Positions 34,600-45,960 of a DNA stretch of 64,000 nt are shown here, piece after piece. The stretch covers positions 261,001-325,000 of the forward strand of contig JACCIC010000038.1 of the NCBI GenBank assembly GCA_018907035.1. The letters are read 5' to 3'. Position 1 is the first letter of the stretch, and the number at the start of each line of letters is the position of its first letter. A program made the translations under genes and the position numbers. Source of the stretch: Sycobia sp. Sy_11. Lineage: Eukaryota > Arthropoda > Insecta > Hymenoptera > Epichrysomallidae. Under the pieces are notes generated by a model that searched no databases, had not been told where the DNA came from, and was given only the letters and a program-made list of their open reading frames with translations.

Positions 34600-35509
34600 A
34601 ATTAACACCTCAACTGCAAAATCTCTTTATTAAAGTAAATAAGGGTAAATAAAATAAAATGAAACAAATAGACAGGGCTATGATAAATAAAATAAAAGTA
34701 ATAATAAACTAATTAATAATAACATAATTAATAACAACATAAATGATAATAAAATTAAAATAATGATAATAAAATAATTAATAATAGAAATAAAATAATT
34801 AATAATATTTACTTTTATTATATATAATAAGGATGTATTATTATAATAATTTCTATATATAACAGTTAATCATAAAATTCAATATCTTGTAAATAATACA
34901 GGAAGCTATAATAATTAATAATAATAATTGTAATAATTTATGTTAAAAAAACTAATAGAAATCATAATAATTATGATTGAATTAGTTAAATTTAAACATG
35001 CATAGAAAATTTATATAAAAACAAATTTAAACAACAATTTTAATTTTTAATAAAGCAAAAATCGGATCACAGAATTCGGAATAGCATAAACAATATATAA
35101 ATCCGATTATAATAACTAATAATATTAATCATAAAAATCTATTATATAGAATATAAATAGAAAATATAACAATTATAATAATTTATAAAACTTAAATGTA
35201 CATGGATAATTTATATAAAGATTTAAATAATAATTAAAAAATTTTAAAGTATAAGGCGTACAAACAACTTTAAAAGAAGGATAACTTGACATAGACTAGA
35301 AGAGCAACATAAATTTTAAAATAAACAATAAGTATATTCTCAAGTAATAATAAGTGACACAGGTTTTTAGAATGAAATCTACTATAGATTTTTTAAAAAA
35401 ATGAAATCTAACATAGTTTTTACCATAAAATAAATCCTTAGAACTAAATATATAAAATCTACCATAACTAACCTTGAGACGAGAAACATCATGGCGAATC
35501 CTCACGCAT
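33191..35509. other. AT-rich DNA, nothing firmly supported
   Basis: A 93-codon plus ORF at 33193-33474 lies just after the Penelope end; it has mixed composition (TTSPLRKIVTEEKLLSTQEV) but no recognised motif. (TA)n at about 34552-34597. The rest is extremely AT-rich with (AAT)-like runs. No other element ends recognised. Confidence 0.4.
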
Positions 35510-35785
35510 CAAATCTGACCATCGAAGACGAGGAGTAAAGATTCCACCGTCTTTTCACAGAAATGGACAGGGAAACCTTACATAAAAAAGCTGTACAGTT
35601 AAACTTATGCACCAATGGAACAGCAAATATGTTGAGAGATCGACTGAAAGAGGTTCAATCTGCGACGCCTTTTTGGTATTTGTGGTGCAGAATGAAACAC
35701 GAAAAAAGATGAAGCCATTGTGAAACCGCATCCGGACACTATTGAAGCTGAGCTCAACAGACCTCGCACTCAAAACCAATAAAAA
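35510..35785 (+). pseudogene. Retroelement gag-like fragment with SAP-like motif
   Basis: Plus frame: FHRNG... MDRETLHKKAVQLNLCTNGT, then ANMLRDRLKEV, resembling a SAP-type helix-extension-helix (L..K...L.L...G....L..RL). In Gypsy-type elements of insects such a motif can occur at the gag N-terminus. Stops follow at about 35710 and 35737. The neighbouring gag zinc knuckle at 39.9 kb could be the continuation, separated by later insertions; this is inference. Confidence 0.35.
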
Positions 35786-35919
35786 CAATCAGGAAGCAAA
35801 AACAGAAAAGTGCCTGGCTAATCAGGATACGCCTCATAATGTTGCCACAGCGATGCCCTTTTGGCTCCCTTCCGGCACACTGCCGTGGCCTGGATACCTG
35901 ATGAAGCATCTGACCACCT

Positions 35920-36330
35920 CTCCCGCGCATAGCACGGATATGGGAGGAAATAACCACATATCCGCAATGGGATATTTCCCTCAAAGATTGTGTTTTGCAT
36001 TACGACAATGCTCCCTGTCACAATGCGTTCAGTGTCTCTCAGTTTTTGATGTCAATAGGTATCGCAACAATACCATAACCGTCCTATTCATCGGGCATGT
36101 GACCCTGTGACTTTTTCCTATTCTCCCATTTGAAACAATTCGTCAACGGTCGAAATTTTGACTCTGTAGCGAATCTGTAACGAGCGTAATCGGAGAGGTC
36201 TCACAAGAAGTATTCCAGAATTATTACGAAAACTAGAAAACTTGCTGGAATAATTGTATAGATGCGAGAGGGAACTACATTGAAGGGGAATACAGCGATG
36301 AACCTTAATTTTTAAATCTACTCGAATTTT
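35920..36330 (+). pseudogene. Mariner-like transposase relic, C-terminal part
   Basis: Plus strand, several frames: KDCVLHYDNAPCHNAFSVSQ (second catalytic block, HxDNAPxH), a damaged YSPD region, CDFFLFSHLKQFVNGRNF (third block, where family members have PCDFFLFPKLK), then after frameshifts WNNCIDARGNYIEGEY, the C-terminal signature. The N-terminal half is not seen. Heavily decayed, so older than the other mariners here. Confidence 0.7.
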
Positions 36331-37105
36331 TAATTTTGTCGTATTACTTAATTGTCTGACCTCGTAAATGTCCCCTACTGCTCCAGCCATAATTATCGCC
36401 TAGATATAAAAATATCTCCTACCATTTCAGCTATAACCATCGTCCTATATCTATAAATGATCGCTACCGTTTCAGCCATTGCTCATGGCAGGCAGTCAGG
36501 AAGTACACTGATAAAGGCATCCTAAATATATCCCTTATTTCGTCACCACTTGTCATGGCACGAGTGTGGATAGAGAGGTGCATTACGGCAAAGTTCTGCA
36601 CCAGTCAAGAGCAGACAATGGCTCATTAAAGTTAGCAGTACTTGTTCTCATCCCGATGAAAATCGCCTGTGATGCAAGGCATGAAAATATATATACTCAC
36701 ACGTTCCCTATTTTCAATGGAGCCGGTGAAAGAAATCACTTCTCGCAGATAATGGCCACAATAACGAGCCGAAGGCGACATTAACCTTTTTCGAAACCTC
36801 CTTTGAAAATGCCCAAATTCATATTTTGTATCACCCATCAACTATGTATAATGGTCCTATCATGGACCGAGCCGATATAGCGGCTCTCCGGCACTGGAGG
36901 GTCCTGAAAACTTTTTATTTGAGTAAAATAGGAATAAAATCATATTCTCAGGTTTTGAGATATGCTACATCCAAATCTGGAGTCTGGTCAGTTATAACTG
37001 CTTATAATCATGGTCATTCGAGGTCAAACAAGGTCACATCAAGGTCAAATGCATATAGTATCATATATATTCGAACAAAAATTATATCTATGAGTATCCC
37101 GAGTG
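36331..37105. other. Unassigned spacer 3' of the piggyBac
   Basis: GC-balanced, with ORFs of 70-137 codons on both strands that lack motifs. A weak repeated phrase (accatttcagctataaccatcg / accgtttcagccattgc) sits at 36421-36485. Could contain the piggyBac 3' end, but no TTAA-flanked terminal repeat was identified. Confidence 0.35.
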
Positions 37106-38580
37106 CTATATCTGAATCTGACACTTGTTTGATTCTGAATAGACATAATTATACTCATTCTTCTGGATATATGGCCATCTTAGGGTTTCTTTCTTTCTTT
37201 CTTCTAAACAAAAATCAGGATAAGAAATCTTTTTGTTAGTGGTGCTTTTCATTTTATGTAATACATGAGAAATTACCAGAACAAAATCAAGTAAGTGAAA
37301 AAAAAGTTTTCGATACCATTTAGTGGATTTTTTAATCGTTTCTGTCAATAAAAACTGTCGGTCTATGTTGTCAATCTCTCCCATATTTTTATTGTAGTCC
37401 ACTATACATATTGGTTTTATAATATCTTTATTAGTACTCCAATGTTTCTTCCCTGTACTTGCGTAACCAACTTCATGGACTTTTATTATCATGTAAACCT
37501 CTTTCTTGTCCATCCACTTTACTGCTAACCAAGAACCGGTATGGACTACTTTAATTTCACCTCGGTTCAATTTACTGACAAGCTTGGGCATTCCTTTTCT
37601 GTTTTTCTTAATGGTCCCACACATACCAGTATCATTGTCATGGAGAAAATTAGCAAGTTGAGGAGACTAGTACCAATTATCTATGAAGATAACGTGACCT
37701 TTGTTGAAATATGGTGTTAGGAAATCAACTACTATATCTCCAGATTTTCCCAAATCAAATTTCTCATAATCTGTGTCCGCTCCTGTGTATATAATGAACC
37801 TTAATAGGAATCCAGTCTCACAATCAACCAATTCGAAAAATTTTATACCAAACCTGTGTCTTTTCAAGGGTAAATATTGCTTGAATTTTAATCTTCCTTT
37901 CCATAGCATCAAACTTTTATCAATGCAAAGGTTTTTCCCAGGATGCAAAGTAGAGGAAAATTTCTGATTTAGAAAATCTATTACAGGTTTAATTTTCCTC
38001 AGAGGATGGTTCTTGTAGGGTGATGCATTGTCCCTATTATTTTCAAAATTCAGAAAACGTAAAATTTGGAAATATCTATTACGGGTCACGTATGTTCTGA
38101 ATATTGGAGTGGATAATAGAGGATCCACACTCTTTGACATTACACTTACGAACATGGCCCATGTTGATATTTAGAGCAAGAAAGATTCGCAATTCTTGTA
38201 CTGTTACATCTTTCCATAGAGCCATATTTGTAGGACATGCTAATTTTTATGAAAATATTCCTATACTAGAGCATACTCCATTAGCTTACTTTGAATTCTT
38301 TATGGAATCGAATATTTTCAAAGTAATTTTGGAACAAAAAAATTTCTTCAAGAAGCAAAACCCCGATCCATTCCATTCTAATATGGCTCTATGGAGTTTT
38401 TATTGAAGAGAATTCTCTATGAGTTTTTATTGAAGAGAAATAGACACAATCGAAAAATACACAGACATCTTTCCAAGAATCATCAAAGATTTCTGAAGAA
38501 GCATTTAGTTATGATTCACCAGTCATATAGTCAACATACTCCTCTTCTGGTTCTGATTCACCACTACTCCAAGCACTCAT
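37106..38580 (-). pseudogene. piggyBac-type transposase, lightly damaged
   Basis: Minus strand. The N-terminus starts at 38580 (MSAWSSGESEPEEEYVDYMT, acidic as usual for the family), followed by a stop. The frame with WKDVTVQELRIFLALNINMG (38216) shifts into the main frame near 38150. Main frame: PLLSTPIFRTYVTRNRYFQI; LCIDKSLMLWKGRLKFKQYL with the first catalytic D; HVIFIDNWY with the second; IVDYNKNMGEIDNIDRQ with the third. A single in-frame TAG (37667-37669) interrupts DNWY/SPQLANFL; the downstream half (172 codons) is in the same frame and open to 37106. A cysteine-rich C-terminal domain is not evident. Damage: at least one frameshift, one internal nonsense codon and N-terminal stops, so inactive but young. 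Confidence 0.88.
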
Positions 38581-39925
38581 TATTTTATTCATGGAAGGAA
38601 ATTTCTATTATACACTGGTGATGGACTCTATGAGTTGTTACGCGGATTACCATAATTTTGTATGTATGGAAAGACCAACTCAAAATCAAGATATTTAGTA
38701 GAAAAAATAGTAAAAATAAGTATCAAGGTGAAAAACGAGAGAAGATACTTAACTCAAACGATGGAATGAAAGGGACGAAAATATTGTAATGGTTCGCAAA
38801 AGCTTGTCGCAAGCAAATCGTTGAGGTGTTTCACCACGTAGCGGTCGAGAGTGGAATTAGCCTCTCTTCCACGTCGGTGGATGCCTGTATACAGACATTC
38901 CATAAGTGACTTATGCCACCTATATTATTTCTTCTAGAATAAATTTCTAGTTATAATTGTACGATCTAAGTTTCTATCTACGTTTCTAGCAAAAAGTATT
39001 TCTGTAATTAATATAAACAAGAGCTCGTTAGTTTTATCCCTCTTGGATACGAGTAATCCCTCATCCGAAACCCGAGAGCAGGAAAATACCTTCCACCCAT
39101 TCCCTATCGAACCATGCTAGTCGTCAAGACGCCCCACCCTAAAAACCGCTGCAGATACAGGCATAATTTACAATTCCTTCACAAAGACATATGACGATTT
39201 GGGAGAGAATATCATGGTCGATAGTAACTCGAGCAGCAAGAATTCGCAGAAGACTGGTCTATCAGAGCCATCCCGCAAAAAGATTGTCGTCCATCATACC
39301 CCAGCGGGCGCTATTCCGTATTCATTAGAGTGACAAATCCGATCAATCAGCCCTTTCCCCTACCGTCCAGATCCTCGGATCCACCGGAGGCCACCTAAAT
39401 AAAACTCGGCTACAGTTTTCCGTGCGGAATCTATTGTGTACGTCAGCACCTCGGAAGATGGCGATGTTTGACTTTACGGAGGTGATCGCTACACATCTAT
39501 GCGATCGGTCACCACACAGAAAACAGGCAAGTGGAAGAGCTGCCCAAAACCTCCGGGAAGACATCAGCAGGAGGTGACAGGAAAAGTTCCCATCAAATAC
39601 AAGCAGCACGAGATGACCTCCGGTGTCGAAGAAGTTCGGGATGACCCCATCCACAATCCCCCCTACCGCGTCCAGTAAATCCGTTTACTACATCTTCGGA
39701 CGACTACTGCATAGAATACAGACCTGGCTTAAAATCAATTCGGTAATGCGACAGAAGTCGTTCCTGTGGCAAGCCTAGAGCAGCCGACACTACTGCAATC
39801 ACAGGCGACGTCAAAATATCCGACAAAAGCAGGTTAACCACCCCAGCTCTTAGACTTGGCAGTGGTACCCCCACTGAATTTTGTGCCTTCCAAACGACCC
39901 ATCTATCCGTCCCAGAATCTCATTT
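38581..39925. other. GC-balanced retroelement-like DNA, unassigned
   Basis: 38400-38450 contains a short direct repeat (tctatgagtttttattgaagaga, twice). From 39050 the sequence is GC-balanced, with broken plus-strand frames leading into the zinc knuckle at 39.96 kb, so it is probably the decayed gag upstream region. No confident domain. Confidence 0.35.
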
Positions 39926-40120
39926 ATCTTCGGCGATGCGCAGGTCCCTTTCGCGCAAAGGATGCTGGAATTGTAACAAGAAGGGACATCGCTATTCCGA
40001 CTGCCCACACCCACGCAAAGCTAAGTGTTTCTACAGGTGTGGCAGGTCGATAATGGATGTACATACCTGTACCTTTAGTCCGGAACGGTCGTCCATCGCG
40101 TTGTCCATATGTACCAACTG
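39926..40120 (+). pseudogene. Retroelement gag zinc knuckle
   Basis: ORF from 39936 includes CWNCNKKGHRYSDCPHP, a CX2CX4HX4C zinc knuckle, followed by KAKCFYRCGR, a second partial CX3C pair, as in many insect LTR retroelement gag proteins. The frame is lost soon afterwards at the left arm of the hairpin element (40144). A decayed paralogous knuckle (CWNYGHIDNIFKDYR...FCHRCRRP) lies at 51.1-51.2 kb. Confidence 0.7.
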
Positions 40121-40143
40121 GCAACTTATTCTCAAGCTTTCCA

Positions 40144-40414
40144 TGTATGAAAGGAGACTATTTTTATCATTTTCACCCTGGATACGTTCTTGAAATGTCG
40201 GTAGTGCAGAACATTGATTTTAGTTCTCTAACTTGCCGCAAAATTTTTCTCTATGAGGCGCCATCACCTCACGATTGCCGAATGTCTGAATCGATCGTTG
40301 CGCCTCATAGAGAAAAATTTTGCGTCAAATTAGAGAACTAAAATTAATATTCTGCACTACCGACATTTCAGGAATGTATCCACAATGAAAATTGTATGAA
40401 TAGCCCCCTTTCAT

Positions 40415-40417
<3 letters not shown>
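40144..40417. mobile_element. Fold-back (hairpin) element, ~118-bp arms
   Basis: Left arm 40144-40261 and right arm 40300-40417 are near-perfect inverted copies: both carry gaaatgtcggtagtgcagaa, ttttagttctctaa and aaaatttttctctatgaggc. The loop is 38 bases (40262-40299). Outer ends read tgtatgaaagg and cctttcataca. Too small to encode anything; a miniature inverted-repeat or fold-back transposon is the simplest reading. The right end runs into (CA)n then (TA)n. Confidence 0.85.

Positions 40418-40470
<53 letters not shown>
40410..40470. repeat. (CA)n-(TA)n microsatellite
   Basis: (CA)n about 40414-40438 passing directly into (TA)n to about 40469. It separates the hairpin element from the large inverted duplication. 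Confidence 0.95.
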
Positions 40471-40732
40471 TACATCTATGTAGTGCTCGATGTTCTACAC
40501 GAAAGAACGTTCCTTATCAAAGCTTCTTATTTCAGGATCATACTTCATTGCCTTGCTCTGTCGAGTTGCGAGTAAAATATAGCATCTCAAAGTTCAATAA
40601 TAAGTTGCCAGTACGTACATATGGCAATATTGAAATTCATTTTTGTCATTTATAATAACTTTTCTGATAACAAATATTAATATTCAAGGCAATACATATT
40701 ACTAATATAGTAAAGATAATTAAAAATTATTC

Positions 40733-40769
<37 letters not shown>

Positions 40770-42640
40770 ATACCCTAGCTCATTAATTTCTAAAAGATTC
40801 TGTAAGAATATTTAGAATTTAGAATATCTATTCGGAGCTTATAAAATTTGAATATAAACCAGTAATCTTATCGCAGTGAAAAAAATAATTTTTCTTATTT
40901 ATCACTTAGCATCGGGAAATACAATTTCTATTAAAAAAATGTGCAATAAATAAGATATGTGTTATAGTAAAAGTAGAAAAATTTTACAAATATTGGTAAA
41001 TTCTACATTATTTATTTCATTAATTCTGTTGAAAACAAAAGATACGAATCCTTCAGGTTTCGTGATTAAATACTTTGTGCCACAAGTTTTTGTGTGGCAT
41101 TTCTAATGAACTACTGAATATATATCTGAATAATTTTTTTAAAAATTTTATTTTTATAATAATAATTAATAAAATTATTCCAAAATTCAGTTGTTTATAT
41201 ATTCGTTCAAAAAATAGAATTGTAATACTCGAAACGAATTGATAGAGAAAGTTAAAAGACAGCATAACATTGAAGCTTATAGGATTAATAATTATTGTTA
41301 TCAATGATTTAGAAGGAAGTTTGCCTATATCACGAACAATATATAGTACATTAGTGGCTACGGCTTTAGACTGCGAATCAGAGCGTAACCTTCGGATTGA
41401 CTCTTTGAGAACCGATTAGGTAAAAAATAGTTTTCAACCTATTCTTCAAAAAAAATAAATCAAAATCATGAAATTGTATAATTATATCTATATATATTAT
41501 TCAAAATTAATAGAGGTTCAAAATTGAATTTGCCAATCATATCGTAATGTAAATTAATTGGGGTTTTTTATAATCAAAAATTAATCAAAATTAATTTAAA
41601 ATGAATGGAGTGAGTGTTAAAAATGCTGATTAGAAATGTACCTTTTTGTATAAATAAATACATCAAAGGAGAATAAATTTATGTATTTAAATTAAATCTT
41701 ATTAAATTGAATAAATAATTTTTTATCGGGATTATTTTTCTTTTATAAAATTTGAATTTAATACTCCTGCCATCTTAATAGAATATTACACGATTTAATT
41801 TAATTTAGTATTACTATTAAATTAATAATAATTATTAATGGAATGCATTATGTTTTCAATGATTGTAATAAATAAAATATCCTCTAAAATATCAAAACTT
41901 GATATTTATATTATTTCCTTATTTTTAATACTTCTAAAGATATTTTGCTGATTATAATTGTTATTTCTTTGCTAATTTTTGTGCAAACATCGTTTCATAC
42001 CTACAAATCGAAAGCCATTTACACTGCCGAATAAATGCAATTCATATATTTATACATTTATAGATGAGGGGCTACTTCGATTGAGAGTCAAGTTCTCCAA
42101 AAGTTCGCCAAGTAAACAGTACATTAAAGTTCATCTATAAGATTATGTGGTCGATAAGAACGAGAGTCGAAGAGAACTGGAGAGAGCTAAAGGAAATCAG
42201 AGAACGTCCAATCTCATTATATATTTTTAGGTAATTTTTACATATTCGCGATATAATATCTATTTGTTCTTTCTTGAGATAAATATTTTTTAATAAATTC
42301 TATTGCGCGTAGGTGAGGACCGCGGGAAGTTTGATTAAAATTTACTTTTTCATAAAAATTTTATTTTTTTATGTAAATTCTATATTATTTTGGAAAATAA
42401 TCTTCACATTAAAAAATGAAAAGAGTAACTTTCGATTTATAATTTAATTTTTCATAAGAATTACATATTTGACACACCAAAAAGTTATGTGCTTTTGGGC
42501 TCTCACTGGCCGGTTCTTTTTGGTTCTCACAGAGCTTTCCCCGTCTCTCTTCTACATTCAAAGTGGTTCTCTTCTTCCCTTTACAAATAAATAGTACGTT
42601 GTTTATAGATGATAACAAGCGAACAATCACATTTTTTATT
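40468..42640 (+). repeat. Left arm of a large inverted duplication
   Basis: Homologous in inverted orientation to 42945-45212. Matching blocks: 40468-40735 with 44970-45212 (tactacatct, ttgctctgtcg, gataacaaatattaatatt); about 41808-42000 with 44684-44880 (cctctaaaatatcaaaactt); 42001-42235 with 43372-43610 (gtaagtagcccctcatc-type phrases, tctcattatatatttttagg); and 42236-42640 with 42945-43371 (gaccgcgggaagtttgatta). The arm contains about 1.0 kb (40770-41805) with no counterpart in the right arm. The element family is unknown. Confidence 0.85.
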
Positions 42641-42944
42641 TTCTATTTCATTACTCATTTTCTAATCATTTTTTATGCTATAATGGACAGGTCAATTACA
42701 ATCTATGCTTCGCTATAAAAATGTCACATGTTTGGTTTAAAAAAAAGTTTTTGGAGTTTCTTAATAAAATGATAAAGAGCTGTTTGAATAAGTTTTTCCT
42801 CGCAGACTAAGCAATAAACAATAGTCATTGATACTTTCTACCACTTACACAGTAATAATCGGTTCAAACAAAACAATGTAGTGTATTCCCACCAGGGACA
42901 ATATTTATCTATTCGTTTATATTAAAATTTTGATTGCTATCATC
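42641..42944. other. Unique centre of the inverted duplication
   Basis: About 300 bases between the two arms with no inverted counterpart. AT-rich, no ORF of note. Confidence 0.7.
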
Positions 42945-43610
42945 TATAAACAACGTACCACTTATTTGTAAACGGAAGAAGAAACGGGGAAAGCTTTGTG
43001 ACAGCCAAAAAGAATCGGCGAAGGCTCAGTGAGAACGAAAAAGAACTGGCCAGTGAGAGCCAAAAAGCACATAACTTTTTGGTGTGCCAAATATATAGTT
43101 CTTATGAAAAATTAAATTATAAATCGAAAGTTACTCTTTTCATTTTTTAATTTGAATATTATTCTCTAAGATAATATAGAATTTAAATTAAAAAAATTAA
43201 ATTTTTATGAAAAAGTAAATTTTAATCAAACTTCCCGCGGTCCTCACCAGCGCACTATAGAATTTATTAAAAAATATTTATCTCAAGAAAGAACAATTAG
43301 ATATTATATCGCAAATATCTAAAAATTACCTAAAAATATATAATGAGATTGGACGTTCTCTGATTTCCTTTAGCTCTCTCGAGTTCTCTTCGACTCTCGT
43401 TCTTATCGACCACACAATCTTATAGATGAATTTTGATGTACTGTTTACTTGGCGTTGTATTGCGGAAGAGAAGCAAGAGAGCTCGGCGAGAGCCGAAAGG
43501 GAACTTTTGGAGAACTTGACTCTCAATCGTAGTAGCCCCTCATCTATAAATGTATAAATATATGAATTACATTTATTCGGCATTGTAAATGGCTTTCGAT
43601 TTGTAGGTAT

Positions 43611-44468
43611 TGTTAACTTAATATTTAATTAAAACATAAATAATAAAAAGAAGAAAAATATAGATATTTTTCTTTAATATTTCATAGGTAAGGAGAAGTG
43701 AATTTATGATAATAAATAATTAAAACAATAATATAAAATGAAATATTTTGTTTATTTAAAATAAGGCATAAAAAACCTCCACCTTTTAAGTGGAGGAAAA
43801 AGCCGAGATTTTAATCATTGAAATTAACAATAATTTGAATGATCATTCAATATTTAAGATAAGTCTTACCCTAATACACAAGACGATGCGCATTCCGTAC
43901 GTAATCTATATGCGTTGCAGCTTAAAACCTCGTCAGGTTAAGCGTTCCTGCTCTAGGTTGACGATCTTTCACGTAGAAGTACAAGTATTTCTCGAGGCAG
44001 CAGGGGCCTATAATTGAGAAGATACAGAAAGTCTGAAGGCAGCAGGGGCCTAGGTCGAGACAAAGCGCCGCTACGGGCAAAAGTAGGCGATCGAGGCCTT
44101 TTTACCAATTATTTGCCGCTCAGGGCAACACACACTCGCACTCCAGAGCTGAAACACTCGCCACAACGCTAAAACTATATATTTAAATAAATATAAGAAT
44201 TACAACTAAGAACTACAATGTAGGTATCGACAAAGAATATAATTTAAAGAGGTGCACCTCGCTCGACTAATGTTCACGACAATCTGTTTCTTTTTCAGAT
44301 TTTTACGAGGCTCGAACCTCTCGGCGCTCGAGTCACAAAATACAAACACACGAGCCCTGCCGTCACAATTATTATCGTTTTCTATATACATTCCATTATA
44401 TACAAGTAAATACACATATATTCACGCATACATATACTCACATACAATATCCATATACATACATACAT

Positions 44469-44529
<61 letters not shown>

Positions 44530-44679
44530 CATACATATACAAACATATATACATGTTCACATATGCATACACATAAATATATATATATACAAACATACAC
44601 ATAGACACTCATACTCATACACACACGTAGATATATACATACATATTTAAAATATAGACTTTAGAGTGAAACGCGAACA
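43611..44679. mobile_element. Solo LTR, 1069 bp, with 5-bp target duplication
   Basis: Begins TGTTAACTTA and ends GCGAACA (TG...CA with TGTT/AACA terminal inversion). It is flanked by GGTAT at 43606-43610 and GGTAT at 44680-44684. The uninterrupted left arm of the inverted duplication reads cgtttcatacctacaaatcg across the same site, with only one copy, which proves the insertion. Inside are a cctccacctttt/aagtggagg hairpin (about 43775-43797), a direct repeat of ggcagcaggggccta (about 43995 and 44036) and a microsatellite cluster (44400-44640). No internal coding region, so it is a recombination-derived solo LTR. ORFs within it are not genes. Confidence 0.9.
44400..44640. repeat. Compound (TA)n / TACA-rich microsatellite
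   Basis: Mixed tacatacata, catatacaca and a pure (TA)n core at about 44478-44525, lying within the solo LTR. The YIYIYIY ORFs on both strands are artefacts of it. Confidence 0.9.
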
Positions 44680-44883
44680 GGTATGAAACGATGTTTTCAC
44701 AAAAATTAGCAAAGAAATATAATAACAATTATAATCAGCAAAATATTTTTAGAAGTATTAAAAATAAAGAAATAATATAAATATCAAGTTTTGATATTTT
44801 AGAGGATATTTTATTTATTACAATTATTGGAAACATAATGCATTTCATTAATAATTATTAATAAATTAATAATAATATTACAG

Positions 44884-44908
44884 ACACACGCACACACGCG
44901 CGTGCACG

Positions 44909-44967
<59 letters not shown>
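44884..44967. repeat. (AC)n/(GC) then (TA)n microsatellite
   Basis: cacacgcacacacgcgcgtgcacg followed by (TA)n to about 44967. It occupies the junction where the left arm carries 1 kb of extra sequence. Confidence 0.9.
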
Positions 44968-44969
<2 letters not shown>

Positions 44970-45484
44970 TAATATATATCAGTTAAAAAGTTACTCTATA
45001 AATATTAATATTTATTATCAGAAAATTTACTAAAAATGACGAAAATGTCGTATGCCCCGTACTGGTAACGTATGCTTGATCTTTCAGCTACATTTTACTC
45101 GCAACTACTCGCGACGCGACAGAGCAAGACAATGAAATTCGATCCTAGAATAAGAAACCACGATACGAACGCACTTTCGTCCAATACATCGACTGCTAAT
45201 AGATGTAGTATGCATATATGATTATTTGAAAAGGTAGAATAATATAGCTGTTTTTCTAAAACTTATACTAAAACATACAAAGTAAATGAATATACATATA
45301 TTTATTCATAAGAGTTAAAATAATAGTAAAAATTTATAGGACAGGGCCCCCTTTACTTGATTGAATTCGTACGATATTGAGCGTGGTTTGCTGCTCCATC
45401 TCTTTCAAAACGCAGCAACTATATTTCTGTCTGTTTTGCCGACTACTATAATTATTTATTGGATTCATGGTTACATTGTGAAAG

Positions 45485-45826
45485 CAATTTACTTTTTCTG
45501 TTTTCTCAAAATATGTGGCATGTAATGCGATAAAAAAATTTTCTTTGGTTCATTATTTTATTCTACAAGTGGGAAAACTCGAATTAGATGCTCAACAAGT
45601 ACCTAGAATTCACAATCAATCTATGTATGATCTGAAACACACTGGAATGGGTGCAGTAGACGATTCGTAAGACAAAACTTGTTGAACTGTTTTTTCCTAA
45701 TTTAGAAAAATAGATTAATTCATATCTCTGTTTTCCCACTTGTAGAATAATCTGAGGAATTTTTTAAAATGTTTTTCTCTCAAAAAATAATGCGAAATGA
45801 CGACAAAAACTGAAAAAGTAAATTTG
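45485..45826. mobile_element. Small inverted-repeat element (~340 bp)
   Basis: A perfect 20-bp inverted repeat, tattctacaagtgggaaaac, at 45559-45578 and 45730-45749 (inverted). Weaker inverted similarity extends outward to caatttactttttctgtttt (45485) versus ctgaaaaagtaaattt (45810, inverted). Arms are about 95 bp, with 150 bp between. Non-coding; resembles a MITE. No target duplication identified. Confidence 0.65.
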
Positions 45827-45960
45827 TTTCCGTTTCAGTAGTTCATCATAGCCCTGCGAACGCCGTAAGGAGCACTCTTAATAAGACTTTACATAACTGA
45901 TACTTGAAAATATTTTCTTGAACTAATTTATCTGCCTATAAAACCAAACGTACTTCAACC

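Larger units (their letters stand above)
42945..45212 (-). repeat. Right arm of the large inverted duplication
   Basis: Inverted counterpart of 40468-42640 at clearly sub-perfect identity, interrupted by a solo LTR (43611-44679). It keeps an 85-codon minus-strand ORF (43583-43326, MPNKCNSYIYTFIDEGLLRL...) that the left arm has lost through a small deletion and a changed start. It also keeps purine-rich repeated phrases (gagagccaaaaagcac, gagaacgaaaaagaactgg). No protein family recognised. Confidence 0.85.
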
